DNA of 64,000 nt from Anabaena sphaerica FACHB-251 (GCF_014696825.1 NZ_JACJQU010000002.1:558001-622000); one strand, 5' to 3'. Shown: positions 19,156 through 28,174, counted from the stretch's first letter. The notes: generated by a model not told the origin, from the letters alone. Made by a program: numbers and translations.

Positions 19156-20238
19156 ATGACTACAACTTTATTACAAACCAATTCCCTGGAATCATTACTA
19201 GGTAAAGAAGCAGAAGATTTGCTGACCTACAAAGCCAAGGTTTCTTCAGATTTGCTGCATTTACCAGGAGCAGATTTTCTAGATCGAGTGTGGATAAATA
19301 GCGATCGCTCTCCTCGTGTGCTGCGAAATTTACAACAAATCTATTCTACTGGCAGATTAGCAAATACTGGCTATCTCTCTATTCTCCCTGTAGACCAAGG
19401 TATTGAACACTCGGCCGGGTCTGCTTTTGCACCTAATCCTATTTATTTTGACCCAGAAAATATTGTTAAATTAGCAATAGAAGCTGGTTGTAATGCTGTG
19501 GCTACAACTTTAGGTGTATTGGGCAGTGTTTCCCGCAAATATGCCCATAAAATCCCCTTTATTGTCAAAATAAATCATAATGAATTGTTGACTTATCCGA
19601 ATCAATTTGACCAAATTATGTTTGCTGATGTTTGGCAAGCTTGGCATTTGGGGGCAACAGCAGTAGGGGCAACAATTTATTTTGGTTCAGAACAGTCTCC
19701 CAGACAAATTCAGGAAGTAAGTCAAGCTTTTAAACACGCCCATGAATTGGGAATGGCAACTGTACTTTGGTGTTATCTGAGAAATAGCAATTTTAAACAA
19801 GATCAAGATTATCACCTTGCGGCAGATTTAACAGGACAAGCGAATCATTTGGGTGTAACCATTGAAGCAGATATCATTAAACAAAAGTTACCGGAATGCA
19901 ATAATGGTTATGGGGCAATTGCCAAAGCCACTGGTAAAAGTTACGGTAAAACTGATGAGCGAGTTTACACAGAATTAACAACGGAACACCCGATAGATTT
20001 AACTCGTTATCAAGTATTAAATTGCTATGCTGGACGAGTAGGTTTAATTAATTCTGGGGGCGCTTCTGGTAAAAATGATTTTGCGGAAGCGGTGCGGACT
20101 GCTGTCATTAATAAACGTGCTGGTGGTACAGGATTAATTTCTGGAAGGAAGACTTTCCAGCGTCCGTTTGAAGAAGGGGTGCAGCTGTTTCACGCTATTC
20201 AAGATATTTATTTATCGCCTATGGTAACTATAGCTTGA
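19156..20238 (+). CDS. Class I fructose-bisphosphate aldolase (DhnA/FbaB type)
   Basis: From ATG 19156 the protein has 360 residues. Features include [19 protein letters not shown] near residue 80, and an [10 protein letters not shown] segment whose lysine (about K242) aligns in context with the Schiff-base lysine of DhnA-type aldolases. The C-terminal part contains [17 protein letters not shown] and [14 protein letters not shown]. The enzyme interconverts fructose-1,6-bisphosphate with glyceraldehyde-3-phosphate and dihydroxyacetone phosphate, without metal. An upstream in-frame start at 19102 is rejected because that stretch is a dispersed non-coding repeat (CTGCGTTCTCTGCGCCTC). A hairpin terminator follows 26 bases after the stop codon. 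Confidence 0.9.
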   Translation: MTTTLLQTNSLESLLGKEAEDLLTYKAKVSSDLLHLPGADFLDRVWINSDRSPRVLRNLQQIYSTGRLANTGYLSILPVDQGIEHSAGSAFAPNPIYFDPENIVKLAIEAGCNAVATTLGVLGSVSRKYAHKIPFIVKINHNELLTYPNQFDQIMFADVWQAWHLGATAVGATIYFGSEQSPRQIQEVSQAFKHAHELGMATVLWCYLRNSNFKQDQDYHLAADLTGQANHLGVTIEADIIKQKLPECNNGYGAIAKATGKSYGKTDERVYTELTTEHPIDLTRYQVLNCYAGRVGLINSGGASGKNDFAEAVRTAVINKRAGGTGLISGRKTFQRPFEEGVQLFHAIQDIYLSPMVTIA

Positions 20239-20264
20239 CTTTCTTTTGCTGTTAATTAACCCCA

Positions 20265-20295
20265 GATACCCGAAGTATTGGAGAATTCGGGTATC
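20265..20295 (+). terminator. Stem-loop terminator after the aldolase gene
   Basis: GATACCCGAA (20265-20274) pairs perfectly with TTCGGGTATC (20286-20295) around an 11-base loop, followed by TTGTCGTT. The position 26 bases after the aldolase stop codon fits an intrinsic terminator, although the U tract is short. Confidence 0.75.
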
Positions 20296-20392
20296 TTGTC
20301 GTTCAATTACCGAAGAAAGGCAGAGGGCAGTCTTGCAGGAGGCAGAAGGTTTGAGAAAATAATAGACCTCTGCCAAAAGGGTTTAAAGCCCA

Positions 20393-20445
20393 CGCCACTT
20401 GACGGCAGTTGCTTGATGCGGGGGAACCCGTCCACCGCAGTGGCT
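20393..20445. repeat. Dispersed palindromic element after the aldolase gene
   Basis: GCCACT at 20394-20399 pairs with AGTGGC at 20439-20444. The inner part contains the GGGGGAACCCG block that I associate with a repeat family frequent in Nostocales. A short open frame runs through it (20278-20484) but is judged non-coding. Confidence 0.4.
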
Positions 20446-20673
20446 CCTAAATTTACTGATGGGGATTACCTCCTGCCTCCTTAAAGCAGCGTTTCCCCTG
20501 TCAAACCCTCTTGATGCAAAGCTTTGTTATTCAAATTTATACCTCATTTACCTGCAATATGCTATGTACATTACTTTTTATATACCTTTAACCAACCCCA
20601 GGGAAGACGTTAGTTCAAGGATGTTTTTTTAACATGGAGGCATTTGCCAAATATTCATAAGGACATTTGCCTA

Positions 20674-21156
20674 ATGTTGGAAATCAAGAGATTATTTAAT
20701 CAGATGCACCGCAAAGTTGCTATCGTCATGTCAGCTGGTTTAATCTGGCTAATGAGCTTACCGATGCTTCCTGTCCAGGCAGCTGGTTATTATTCCCAGA
20801 AAACTCACCAGGTAGAAATAACTAGACCATTTTTTTCTACCAAAGAGCGTGAATTAGTTAGAACTGAGCCTGTTAGACATTATTACTCGGCTCAAGACCG
20901 CAGAAAAGAAAAAGTCTATACAACCCCAGAAATGGGCGATGATTATATCGAAAGTGGGAAGCGTGCAGGTGAAGTAATTCCTAAAGAGTTGGGAACTGGA
21001 AGTAGGCAAAAAAATCCTATCAATATGCTCAAACGTGCGGGGGAAGAGTTGGGTAATGAACCACTAAAACGGACTTTTGGGGCAAGGGATTATGAAAGGA
21101 GTGAAATTGAACAAGAACTCATGCAAAATAAGGCTGCAAGAGGTGATTATCGGTAA
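20674..21156 (+). CDS. Exported small basic protein of unknown function
   Basis: From ATG 20674 the product has 160 residues. A basic start is followed by a hydrophobic stretch (VAIVMSAGLIWLMSLPML) and a probable signal-peptidase site after PVQA, near residue 34. The mature part is rich in Arg, Lys, Glu and Tyr and has two related segments, KRAGEVIPKELG and KRAGEELGNEPLK. I do not recognise the family with certainty. A TTG at 20644 behind GGAGG is an alternative start, but it only adds residues in front of the signal peptide. AAGGA lies upstream of the ATG. The location is probably the thylakoid lumen or periplasm. Confidence 0.6.
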   Translation: MLEIKRLFNQMHRKVAIVMSAGLIWLMSLPMLPVQAAGYYSQKTHQVEITRPFFSTKERELVRTEPVRHYYSAQDRRKEKVYTTPEMGDDYIESGKRAGEVIPKELGTGSRQKNPINMLKRAGEELGNEPLKRTFGARDYERSEIEQELMQNKAARGDYR

Positions 21157-21157
21157 T

Positions 21158-21267
21158 TAAGTAGGTCGGCGTTAAAAATTGTCGTTATGACAAGGCAGAA
21201 GGGAACAGGTTTTTATACAACTTGACTTTTTGTTACACACTTCAGTTTTTTCGCGCCTTTCTACTTA
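21158..21267. mobile_element. MITE-like element related to the one at 5089-5218
   Basis: TAAGTAG-GTC-GGCG at the left end and, inverted, TAAGTAG-AAA-GGCGCG at the right end give imperfect terminal inverted repeats around about 80 bp without a gene. Ends, size and a TTTTTGTTACA block recall the element at 5089-5218. It starts two bases after the preceding gene's stop codon. Confidence 0.5.
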
Positions 21268-21400
21268 AACTTTTCTTTTGCCTGTTGTATTGATGAGGTG
21301 TAGTAATACTAATCCCTTATTGTATCAATCAAACGAAATTGCTGAAATTGAGGATTTGATTGATTGGGGTGAATGCTTGTCGGCAGTTAGATGCCCCCAA

Positions 21401-21419
21401 CCCCCCTTTTTTAGGGGGG
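21401..21419. terminator. GC hairpin between convergent genes
   Basis: CCCCCC (21401-21406) and GGGGGG (21414-21419) pair around a T-rich loop, downstream of both the exported protein (plus) and the acyl-CoA ligase (minus). The motif is also a common dispersed repeat in cyanobacteria, so a terminator role is probable but not certain. Confidence 0.5.
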
Positions 21420-21458
21420 CTGATTCCTGAGTTGTGAATTCTTACCAATTAAGCCGAA

Positions 21459-23069
21459 TCAAGCACCTTGAATTTTTCTTTCATACCCTACCCATTCTTT
21501 ATTTCGCAGGATATATTTTTGAATTTTCCCGGTGCTGGTTTTGGGTAAATTGGTAAATTCAATGGCGATGGGACATTTAAAAGTTGCTATCTGACTACGA
21601 CAAAATTGGATTAATTCTTGTTCTGTAACTTGCACATCTTCTTTTAAAGTTATAAAGGCTTTTGGTGCTTCACCTCGTTTTTTATGAGGTACAGAAACCA
21701 CAGCACATTCTAATACTGCTTCATGGCGATAAAGACATTGTTCAACTTCAATGCTAGAGACGTTTTCGCCATTGGTAATGATTATGTCTTTGATTCTGTC
21801 GCGCAGTTCAATATAGCCATCTGGGTGCATGACGGCTAAATCTCCGCTGTGAAACCAGCCGCCACGAAAAGCTTGTTCTGTTCCTTCTGGATCATTATAA
21901 TAACCTTTCATGACCATATTTCCCTGCATGACTACTTCTCCCATTGTTTTACCATCAGCAGGGATATCTTGCATATTTTTATCTACGACTCGTAACCCAT
22001 CTCCGCTAATATAAGTTACTCCTTGACGGGCTAATAACTTGCCTTTTTCTTCGTTGTTTAAATTCTCCCATTCTGTTTGGTATTCACAAACTGTATAGGG
22101 GCCATAAACTTCTGTTAAACCGTAAACATGAATAATTTTTGCGCCAATAGCTGTGTATTTTTCTATTAAGGTGGGTGACGGTGGTGCGCCGGCTGTGGTG
22201 ATTGTGATTGGTTGTGTTAAACTTTGGGGACGTTCTCGATAATTCAGCAGAGAAATTAAAATAACTGGTGCGGCATTAAAATGAGTTACTTGATATTGTT
22301 GAATAAGTTCCCATACTTTTTCGGGGTGAAATTTACGTAAACAAATATGAGTTCCACCAATAGCAGTAACCGCCCAAGGAAAACACCAGCCGTTACAATG
22401 GAACATTGGTAATGTCCAAAGATAGACTGAGTTGGGTGTTAAATTGGTTTCTATGATCGCTCCTAATGTGCTAAGATATGCGCCTCTATGGGAGTACATG
22501 ACTCCTTTAGGATAACCGGAAGTACCGCTAGTATAATTAATGGTAATTGTTTCATTTTCATCTGTTATTAATGAAGGTAAGGCTCCAGGATTACCAGTTT
22601 TGATAAATGTTTCATAATCTTCTCCTGGTAAGGGCGTAAATCGTTCTATGTCATGGATATTGATAATATGTTTGACGGTTTTTAAATCATTTTGAACTGG
22701 ACGAATTATATCTGCTAGTTCTGTATCAATAAATAAAAATTTTGCCCCACTATCGTTGAGAATATGAGCGACTTCTTGAGGTGCTAAACGGGTGTTGATA
22801 GAAACTAAAATTCCCCCGGCTAAAGGTACTGCAAAATGGGCTTCTAGCATCTGGGGGGTGTTGAAAACAAAAAAGGCGACGCGTTCGCCTGTTTCTATTC
22901 CTGCATAACGTAAGGCTGAAGCTAAACAATTGATCCGGGCTGCAAATTCGCTATATGTAAATTTTTGGTTTCCATAAATGATCGCAACTTTGTCACGGTA
23001 AACTTTGGCGTTGCGTTCAATAAAGGTGAGGGGTGTGAGAATGTTTTGATAAACTGCTTTTGGGTTCAT
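21459..23069 (-). CDS. AMP-dependent acyl-CoA synthetase
   Basis: The 536-residue protein shows the adenylate-forming enzyme motifs in order: ATP/AMP loop NYTSGTSGYPKGV (about 175-190), PMFHCNGWCFPW, GLTEVYGP, GWFHSGDLAV, the hinge RIKDIIITNGENVS, and the C-terminal catalytic lysine K515 in TSTGKIQKYI. Overall it resembles the medium/short-chain acyl-activating enzymes (plant AAE-like) rather than the long-chain FadD/Aas type. It would activate a carboxylic acid to an acyl-CoA with ATP. The substrate cannot be read from sequence. It stands alone, with a MITE and a GC hairpin downstream. Confidence 0.88.
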   Translation of the reverse strand: MNPKAVYQNILTPLTFIERNAKVYRDKVAIIYGNQKFTYSEFAARINCLASALRYAGIETGERVAFFVFNTPQMLEAHFAVPLAGGILVSINTRLAPQEVAHILNDSGAKFLFIDTELADIIRPVQNDLKTVKHIINIHDIERFTPLPGEDYETFIKTGNPGALPSLITDENETITINYTSGTSGYPKGVMYSHRGAYLSTLGAIIETNLTPNSVYLWTLPMFHCNGWCFPWAVTAIGGTHICLRKFHPEKVWELIQQYQVTHFNAAPVILISLLNYRERPQSLTQPITITTAGAPPSPTLIEKYTAIGAKIIHVYGLTEVYGPYTVCEYQTEWENLNNEEKGKLLARQGVTYISGDGLRVVDKNMQDIPADGKTMGEVVMQGNMVMKGYYNDPEGTEQAFRGGWFHSGDLAVMHPDGYIELRDRIKDIIITNGENVSSIEVEQCLYRHEAVLECAVVSVPHKKRGEAPKAFITLKEDVQVTEQELIQFCRSQIATFKCPIAIEFTNLPKTSTGKIQKYILRNKEWVGYERKIQGA

Positions 23070-23469
23070 GGTTAATTTTAATAGCTTGATTTGAGCTTTG
23101 TTGCCTAGAGAATGTTTTAAATCGTATATATTATATAGTAATTTTACTTACGAGGAATCCAAAAAATTTCTATTCATAGTAATTCATCTTGATACAGCGT
23201 ATAGTCGGTAAATTAATTGCAATGTGGAGAGTGACAAAGCCTTGCACCAACAGAGTTTTACTGCTGTAAAGACGTTTCACCGAAACGTATCTACTGAACA
23301 CTTAACGTTTAAATATGTTTATTGGCTTAACAGCAGAGATATGTTATGCTTGTGTATCACCAACCTCAAATTGTGAAACTCAAGGTCAGGAATTTGCAAA
23401 AGGCAAATCTCGACTGAGATTCTGGGATATGCTGAGATCATAGGATAGAGATTGGCTTAAAGAAGTAGA
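23070..23469. other. 400-bp divergent intergenic region between acyl-CoA ligase and aspC
   Basis: No gene is seen here. It should hold the promoters of both divergent genes. It contains one copy of the palindromic GTAAAGACGTTT/AAACGTATCTAC hairpin (23268-23294, imperfect), the same family as at 5268 and 12211. The rest is AT-rich without recognisable structure. Confidence 0.6.
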
Positions 23470-24636
23470 ATGAAGCTGGCAGCAAGAGTAAGTCAGGTGA
23501 CACCCTCCATAACCTTAGCGATCGCAGCTAAAGCTAAGGCCATGAAAGCAGAGGGTATTGATGTTTGTAGTTTTAGTGCGGGAGAACCGGATTTTGATAC
23601 TCCAGCACATATCAAAGCCGCAGCCGCGAAGGCTTTGGATGAAGGGAAAACCAAGTATGGTCCGGCTGCTGGTGAACCAAAGTTAAGGGAAGCGATCGCC
23701 CACAAGCTCAAAACCGATAATGGTCTTGATTATAAGGCAGAGAATGTTTTAGTTACTAATGGCGGTAAGCATTCTCTTTATAATTTGATTGTGGCACTTA
23801 TTGACCCCGGTGATGAGGTGATTATCCCTGCACCTTATTGGTTAAGTTATCCCGAAATGGTGACTTTGGTTGGTGGTAAGTCGGTAATTGTGGAAACTGA
23901 TGCTTCTACGGGTTACAAGATTACCCCAGAACAGCTAAAGAAGGCTATTACCCCAAAAACTAAGTTATTTGTCCTCAACTCCCCTTCTAACCCCACGGGG
24001 ATGGTGTACACACCAGAGGAAATTAAAGCCTTAGCTAAGGTAATTGTTGATGCAGATATTTTAGTTGTTTCTGATGAGATTTACGAAAAGATTCTCTACG
24101 ATGGTGCAGAACATATCAGCATCGGTTCTTTAGGTGCGGAGATTTTTTCCCGGACTTTAATTAGTAACGGTTTTGCTAAAGGTTACTCGATGACTGGGTG
24201 GCGTTTGGGTTATTTAGCTGGACCTGTGGAAATTATTAAGGCTGCTAGTACCATTCAAGGACATAGTACATCCAATGTCTGTACTTTTGCTCAGTATGGG
24301 GCGATCGCTGCTTTGGAAAGTTCTCAAGACTGTGTAGAGGAAATGCGTCAAGCTTTCGCTAAACGTCGTCAGGTGATGTTTGACAGACTCAATGCTATTC
24401 CTGGTTTGAGTTGTCCTAAACCAGACGGCGCTTTTTACCTGTTCCCTGAGATCAGTAAAACCGGGTTGAAGTCTCTGGAATTTTGCAACGCTTTGTTGGA
24501 AGCGCATCAAGTTGCTGTTATTCCGGGTGTGGCTTTTGGTGCTGATAAGAACATCCGCCTTTCCTATGCTACGGATATGGCAACTATTGAAAAGGGGATG
24601 GATCGGTTAGAGAAGTTTGTCCGTTCTCGAATTTAA
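23470..24636 (+). CDS. aspC: Class I aspartate/prephenate aminotransferase
   Basis: The 388-residue enzyme belongs to PLP fold type I. Visible motifs are [46 protein letters not shown], and the PLP-binding lysine K237 in [16 protein letters not shown]. It transfers the amino group between aspartate and 2-oxoglutarate. Members of this 1-beta subgroup in cyanobacteria and plants may also act on prephenate, which the sequence alone does not decide. Length is normal for the family. The ATG is preceded by AAAGAAG. Confidence 0.92.
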   Translation: MKLAARVSQVTPSITLAIAAKAKAMKAEGIDVCSFSAGEPDFDTPAHIKAAAAKALDEGKTKYGPAAGEPKLREAIAHKLKTDNGLDYKAENVLVTNGGKHSLYNLIVALIDPGDEVIIPAPYWLSYPEMVTLVGGKSVIVETDASTGYKITPEQLKKAITPKTKLFVLNSPSNPTGMVYTPEEIKALAKVIVDADILVVSDEIYEKILYDGAEHISIGSLGAEIFSRTLISNGFAKGYSMTGWRLGYLAGPVEIIKAASTIQGHSTSNVCTFAQYGAIAALESSQDCVEEMRQAFAKRRQVMFDRLNAIPGLSCPKPDGAFYLFPEISKTGLKSLEFCNALLEAHQVAVIPGVAFGADKNIRLSYATDMATIEKGMDRLEKFVRSRI

Positions 24637-24638
24637 TA

Positions 24639-24674
24639 GGTGATAGTGAATAGGTGACAGGTGACAGGTGACAG
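24639..24674. repeat. Tandem GGTGACA repeats
   Basis: About three perfect GGTGACA heptamers and flanking variants follow aspC. A complementary tract (TGTCACC) lies at about 24776-24809, around the end of the WYL gene, so the two could pair in RNA. Similar tracts occur at 37614-37628, 41210-41240, 41620-41640 and 60080-60105. Confidence 0.7.
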
Positions 24675-24795
24675 AAGGAGTTGAGTAGAGGTAGAAAGTA
24701 AATATTTATTCCCACCTCCTCATCATCCATACTTAACACCCTACACCTCACTGTCACCTATTCCCTATTCCCTCTTAACTGTCACCTGTCACTTG

Positions 24796-25665
24796 TTAAC
24801 TGTCACCTAAAATGTCATATCTTTGACATTGTTCTATAAGTTTTTTCTTGATGAGCGATCGCACGTTTTCCGGTGAGACTACAATACAATCAGATGAATA
24901 TTGCATAATTTCCCGAATAAACCAGAATGTATTTGATACTCTCCTAATTACTCGCTTCACCTGTGGTTGATCTGGTAGCCATTCAACGGTTTTATCTTCT
25001 GCTTTGGTTTGATAGGCAAAAGCTAAACCTTTGTATAGGTGCATTTCTACATCTATTTGATCTAAGTTATTAAGCCATTTTCGAGTAATGTTCATAACCG
25101 ATGCTTCGTTAATGTTGTCTAAACGAAAACACCAATTATGTTGTAATTCTGGGATGTCAAGATTTCCTTCTGTCTCTTCACACCAACAGTCAAGATATTG
25201 ACGCTTTTCATGGGGTGTGATTTTGGCATAACGAACAGTAAAATTAAATACTCGTTCTGCTGCATCTTGATAGGAAAGTTGAAAGGGTTGTTCACGCAAT
25301 ATATAGTGATCTATTTGCAACCGCCAAGATGGGCGAGAATGATTTAAAAACCCTTCTATTTCTTTCCGTAAAAGTACGGATAATTCACTGCGTTCTAGTA
25401 GCAAATTAGCGATAATTTCCGCTTGTTCATTTTGTCCGATGTCGGTTAATGCACCTATACAGCGATGTAAAGCGCGAATACGGAAATCCTGCCAGTCATG
25501 ATTTTTACCAACAATTAATTCACGTTTGGCGATCGCTTTGATGAGTTTGGAGATATTTGGATTATCTTCTCCCCACATCATACCGAATTCGAGAGCGATC
25601 GCTTCTAGTTCGGCTTTGTCTCGTTCTGATACCGACAGGGTTATGGACTGACCTTTGCGACTCAT
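24796..25665 (-). CDS. WYL-domain transcriptional regulator of the type I-D cas operon
   Basis: The 289-residue protein has an N-terminal DNA-binding segment of ribbon-helix-helix type (SITLSVSERDKAELEAIALE, then ISKLIKAIAKREL). A WYL domain spans about 110-210 (SYQDAAERVFNFTVRYAKITP, RQYLDCWCEE, NWCFRLDNI), and a C-terminal WCX-like part follows. It is divergent from cas3' with a 154-bp shared promoter region. In Synechocystis a WYL protein (Sll7009) has been reported as a repressor of the type I-D locus, so this gene is probably the local repressor, responding to an unknown nucleic-acid or nucleotide ligand. Confidence 0.85.
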   Translation of the reverse strand: MSRKGQSITLSVSERDKAELEAIALEFGMMWGEDNPNISKLIKAIAKRELIVGKNHDWQDFRIRALHRCIGALTDIGQNEQAEIIANLLLERSELSVLLRKEIEGFLNHSRPSWRLQIDHYILREQPFQLSYQDAAERVFNFTVRYAKITPHEKRQYLDCWCEETEGNLDIPELQHNWCFRLDNINEASVMNITRKWLNNLDQIDVEMHLYKGLAFAYQTKAEDKTVEWLPDQPQVKRVIRRVSNTFWFIREIMQYSSDCIVVSPENVRSLIKKKLIEQCQRYDILGDS

Positions 25666-25671
25666 TAAAAG

Positions 25672-25753
25672 TGTCCGTGTACTTTATACTTGTTTTCTCT
25701 TGTCAACTTTTATTTTCAGTGTCATTATAGGTTTTAGCAACGAGTTACGGACA
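25672..25753. promoter_or_regulatory. Inverted repeat flanking the WYL/cas3' divergent promoter (candidate WYL operator)
   Basis: TGTCCGT (25672-25678) and ACGGACA (25747-25753) are perfect inverted half-sites, 68 bp apart, that bracket the divergent promoter region. The arrangement suits a dimeric regulator that loops or bridges DNA. Assignment to the WYL protein is inference from position only. Confidence 0.45.
25700..25728 (+). promoter_or_regulatory. Candidate sigma70-type promoter of the cas operon
   Basis: TTGTCA (25700-25705), a 17-bp spacer and CATTAT (25723-25728) fit a -35/-10 pair reading toward cas3'. Transcription would begin near 25735, leaving an 85-base leader that includes the hairpin at 25777-25795. 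Confidence 0.5.
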
Positions 25754-25776
25754 GTTTTTAAGGTAACAATGAAAAA

Positions 25777-25795
25777 CTGCCACCAATGGTGGCAG
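25777..25795 (+). promoter_or_regulatory. Perfect 8-bp stem-loop in the cas3' 5' leader
   Basis: CTGCCACC-AAT-GGTGGCAG is a perfect hairpin ending 24 bases before the cas3' ATG. It could be a transcription attenuator, an RNA-binding site or a protein operator. No U tract follows, so an intrinsic terminator is unlikely. Confidence 0.5.
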
Positions 25796-25819
25796 AAATT
25801 GAAATAAGTTATTAAGGGT

Positions 25820-27997
25820 ATGTCAGAAAACTACAGTATTCAACTCAAACCTGTTTATTCGCAAACAGTCCCCACACCTGATGGGGTTAAATTACCTGAT
25901 AATTGGTCTTTATCTTGGCATCAATTAGAGACTTTAAAAGCATTGCGCGATCCAAATATTGACGTAGTTTTCAATACTGCAATGACAGGTGATGGTAAAA
26001 GTTTAGCTGCTTATTTAGAAGTTCTTCAAGGTGAATTTTCCGCGATTGGACTTTACCCAACTAATGAATTAGCGCGTGATCAAGAAACCCAAATTAAAGG
26101 ATATATTGATATATTTAAACCAGAAAATCAACCTCGTGTAGTTAGATTGAATGGGGCTGATTTAGAAATTTATGCGGAAAACGAAGAATTAAAAAAAGGT
26201 GCTGCACTTTTAACTCGTGTAGTACAATCTGAAATACTTTTAACCAATCCTGATATTTTCCACTACTTACATCATGGAGCATATCTAAGCCATGATGATA
26301 GTCCTGATAAACTTTGGGGACGAGTTAATAAAAACTTTGATTTATTTATTTTTGATGAATTTCATGTTTTTGCTGCTCCCCAAATTGCCAGCGTAATTAA
26401 CACCATGCTGTTAATTCATTGTACAAACCGCAGGAAAAAATTTCTCTTTCTTTCAGCTACACCAGATAAAGATTTAATCAGCAGATTAGAAACAGCAGGA
26501 TTTCGTTGTCAAGAAATAAATCCTCTGGAAGAAAATAAATATCAATTTCCTGATCATCCAGAACAAGAAGCGCAACTTAAAAACCAAAATTGGCGACAGG
26601 TAGCGCGAGGAATTGCACTCAATTTCATACCTTTAGAACCGAGTTTTAAGGCTTCAGAAACTTGGTTAAAAGCCAATATTGATTTAATTGTATCTCAGTT
26701 TCAAGAATATCCAGGAAGTAAAGGCGCGATTATTCTCAATTCAATTGCAGCAGTGAAGCGACTAACTCCATTTTTTCAAGAAATTTTAAAACCCTATAAT
26801 TTGACAGTAGGAGAAAATACAGGTTTATCAAGTAAAGGAGAGAAAGAGTTAAGTTTGTCGGCTGATTTAGTTTTAGGTACAAGTACAATTGATGTAGGAG
26901 TTGATTTTAAAATTAACTTTCTGATTTTTGAATCATCGGATTCTGGTAACTTTATTCAACGTTTAGGAAGATTAGGAAGACATGACGGATATCAAAAAAA
27001 TGGTCAAGAGATTAAATTTGAGAATTATACAGCTTATGCTTTAGTTCCTAACTTTTTAGTTGAGCGTTTATTTCAAACAGATTCACCAGCATTACAAGTT
27101 GATAATATTTATGATCGTCCATTTTTGCAACAAACGATAAAGGAACAATATCGGAAAATTAATGATTTTCATGGCTATTATCGCCGATGGGGTGCTGTGC
27201 AGTCATTTTGGTTATGTTGTAAATTGAGTGATCGCACCATTAAACAACAATATGCTCAAAGTAGAGAAAAGTTTCAAAAAGCCTGTGAACAAGTATTTAA
27301 TACAAGTTTAAAATCACAAGCTGGATATATTACAGGATGGGCTAAAGACTGGAAAGAAGTGTCAGGTAAATCAGGAAATCCCATTGCTGAAGATGCAGCT
27401 AGTTTTCGCGGTTCTAGTCCTTTGCAATGTGGATTATATGATTTAACAGAAAACAACGAAAATGAGAGATTTAAAACCTACGATTTACCGGGAATTTTAA
27501 GCAACTTAGAAATAGAAATGTGGACGGAAGCGGGATTTATGCGGACATTAAAAGAAACCGCCGAACGTACCGGACAACCCATAGCAAAAGGTAGATTTGC
27601 CCACTGTCTCGCATTTATCAAGTTGCGTTCCTATCGTGAAGAACGGTTGAACTGGAAATTTACCTATTCTGGAGACTTGCAACCCATCGCTGATGCTTGG
27701 AAAGTTCAGGTTTTAACAGGGGTGGGAGTATGGCAACCGGATAATGCTTGGATAGGTCAAATTGATAAAAAACTGAAAAAAGAGGGTTTAGTTTGTTATG
27801 TGATTCGTCGTCCAGTGGCGGAAGTGCGGATGCGGTTAAGGCTACCCATGTACTTTCAACTTTATCCCATCAGTGACAAGTACAGTATTCATGAAGCAAC
27901 TCAGCCCTATTCTATAGCCTTTGGTCAATCTGCGTTGCTGTTGGATACACTTGCTTATACGGTTAAAAGCCAAGGAGATGAGATATGGATTGCTTGA
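25820..27997 (+). CDS. cas3: Type I-D CRISPR helicase Cas3'
   Basis: The 725-residue superfamily 2 helicase shows Walker A TGDGKS (56-61), motif II DEFH (179-182), motif III SAT (LFLSATPD), GTSTIDVGVDF (motif V) and motif VI QRLGRLGRH (380-388). It lacks an HD nuclease domain, as expected for type I-D, where the HD domain is carried by Cas10d. Its role is ATP-driven DNA unwinding during interference. It is the first gene of the operon, divergent from the WYL regulator. The stop codon at 27995-27997 lies one base before a degenerate CRISPR repeat read on the other strand. Confidence 0.93.
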   Translation: MSENYSIQLKPVYSQTVPTPDGVKLPDNWSLSWHQLETLKALRDPNIDVVFNTAMTGDGKSLAAYLEVLQGEFSAIGLYPTNELARDQETQIKGYIDIFKPENQPRVVRLNGADLEIYAENEELKKGAALLTRVVQSEILLTNPDIFHYLHHGAYLSHDDSPDKLWGRVNKNFDLFIFDEFHVFAAPQIASVINTMLLIHCTNRRKKFLFLSATPDKDLISRLETAGFRCQEINPLEENKYQFPDHPEQEAQLKNQNWRQVARGIALNFIPLEPSFKASETWLKANIDLIVSQFQEYPGSKGAIILNSIAAVKRLTPFFQEILKPYNLTVGENTGLSSKGEKELSLSADLVLGTSTIDVGVDFKINFLIFESSDSGNFIQRLGRLGRHDGYQKNGQEIKFENYTAYALVPNFLVERLFQTDSPALQVDNIYDRPFLQQTIKEQYRKINDFHGYYRRWGAVQSFWLCCKLSDRTIKQQYAQSREKFQKACEQVFNTSLKSQAGYITGWAKDWKEVSGKSGNPIAEDAASFRGSSPLQCGLYDLTENNENERFKTYDLPGILSNLEIEMWTEAGFMRTLKETAERTGQPIAKGRFAHCLAFIKLRSYREERLNWKFTYSGDLQPIADAWKVQVLTGVGVWQPDNAWIGQIDKKLKKEGLVCYVIRRPVAEVRMRLRLPMYFQLYPISDKYSIHEATQPYSIAFGQSALLLDTLAYTVKSQGDEIWIA

Positions 27998-27998
27998 G

Positions 27999-28123
27999 GT
28001 TGCGATCCCTAATAGGGATTATTTTAAATAGCTTAAGTTACTCAAGCTACAGGGTAGACAACAAACTATCAGCGACAAATGACTGTGTATTTCAATCCCT
28101 AATAAGGATTAGTCTACCCGCAG
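27999..28123 (-). ncRNA. Putative CreA-like guide RNA: two degenerate CRISPR repeats around a 53-nt spacer-like segment
   Basis: On the minus strand the 22-base cores at 28110-28089 and 28020-27999 each match 19 of 22 bases of the 3' part of the array repeat, including the AATCC...GGGAT stem. The first ends in ATTGAAAT and the second in ATCGCAAC, compared with ATTGAAAC in the array. Over the whole 37 bases the second copy keeps about 27 matches. The first keeps little outside the core. The spacer-like segment (28088-28036) starts ACACAGTCATTTGTC. A promoter just upstream would start the RNA near 28123. The orientation is opposite to the main array and cas genes. A processed, guide-like RNA is inferred. 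An inert repeat relic is the alternative. Confidence 0.6.
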
Positions 28124-28129
28124 AAGCAG

Positions 28130-28158
28130 ATTGTACGATGAAATTGATTAAAAGTCAA
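28130..28158 (-). promoter_or_regulatory. Strong candidate promoter for the CreA-like RNA
   Basis: On the minus strand TTGACT (28158-28153), a 17-bp spacer and TACAAT (28135-28130) give five of six matches to both sigma70 boxes. Transcription would start about seven bases downstream, roughly 13 bases before the core of the first degenerate repeat. No other gene on that strand could use this promoter. Confidence 0.65.
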
Positions 28159-28174
28159 CTAAAATATTTAGCTG

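Noticed and set aside
20278-20484. 68-residue open frame after the aldolase
   Set aside because: It starts inside the aldolase terminator and runs through a dispersed palindromic repeat. There is no ribosome site and the sequence is not protein-like.
25666-25819. Possible target of the mini-CRISPR spacer in the cas3' promoter
   Set aside because: The best partial match (GTCATT) lacks pairing in the first five seed bases and has no GTH PAM. The site at 28175 is far better.
27999-28118. Interpreting the two degenerate repeats as an ordinary old CRISPR array
   Set aside because: Only two cores remain, the spacing (90 bp) does not fit the 69-78 bp period of the array, the orientation is reversed, and a promoter precedes them. 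A relic cannot be excluded, but it does not explain the seed-matched PAM site.
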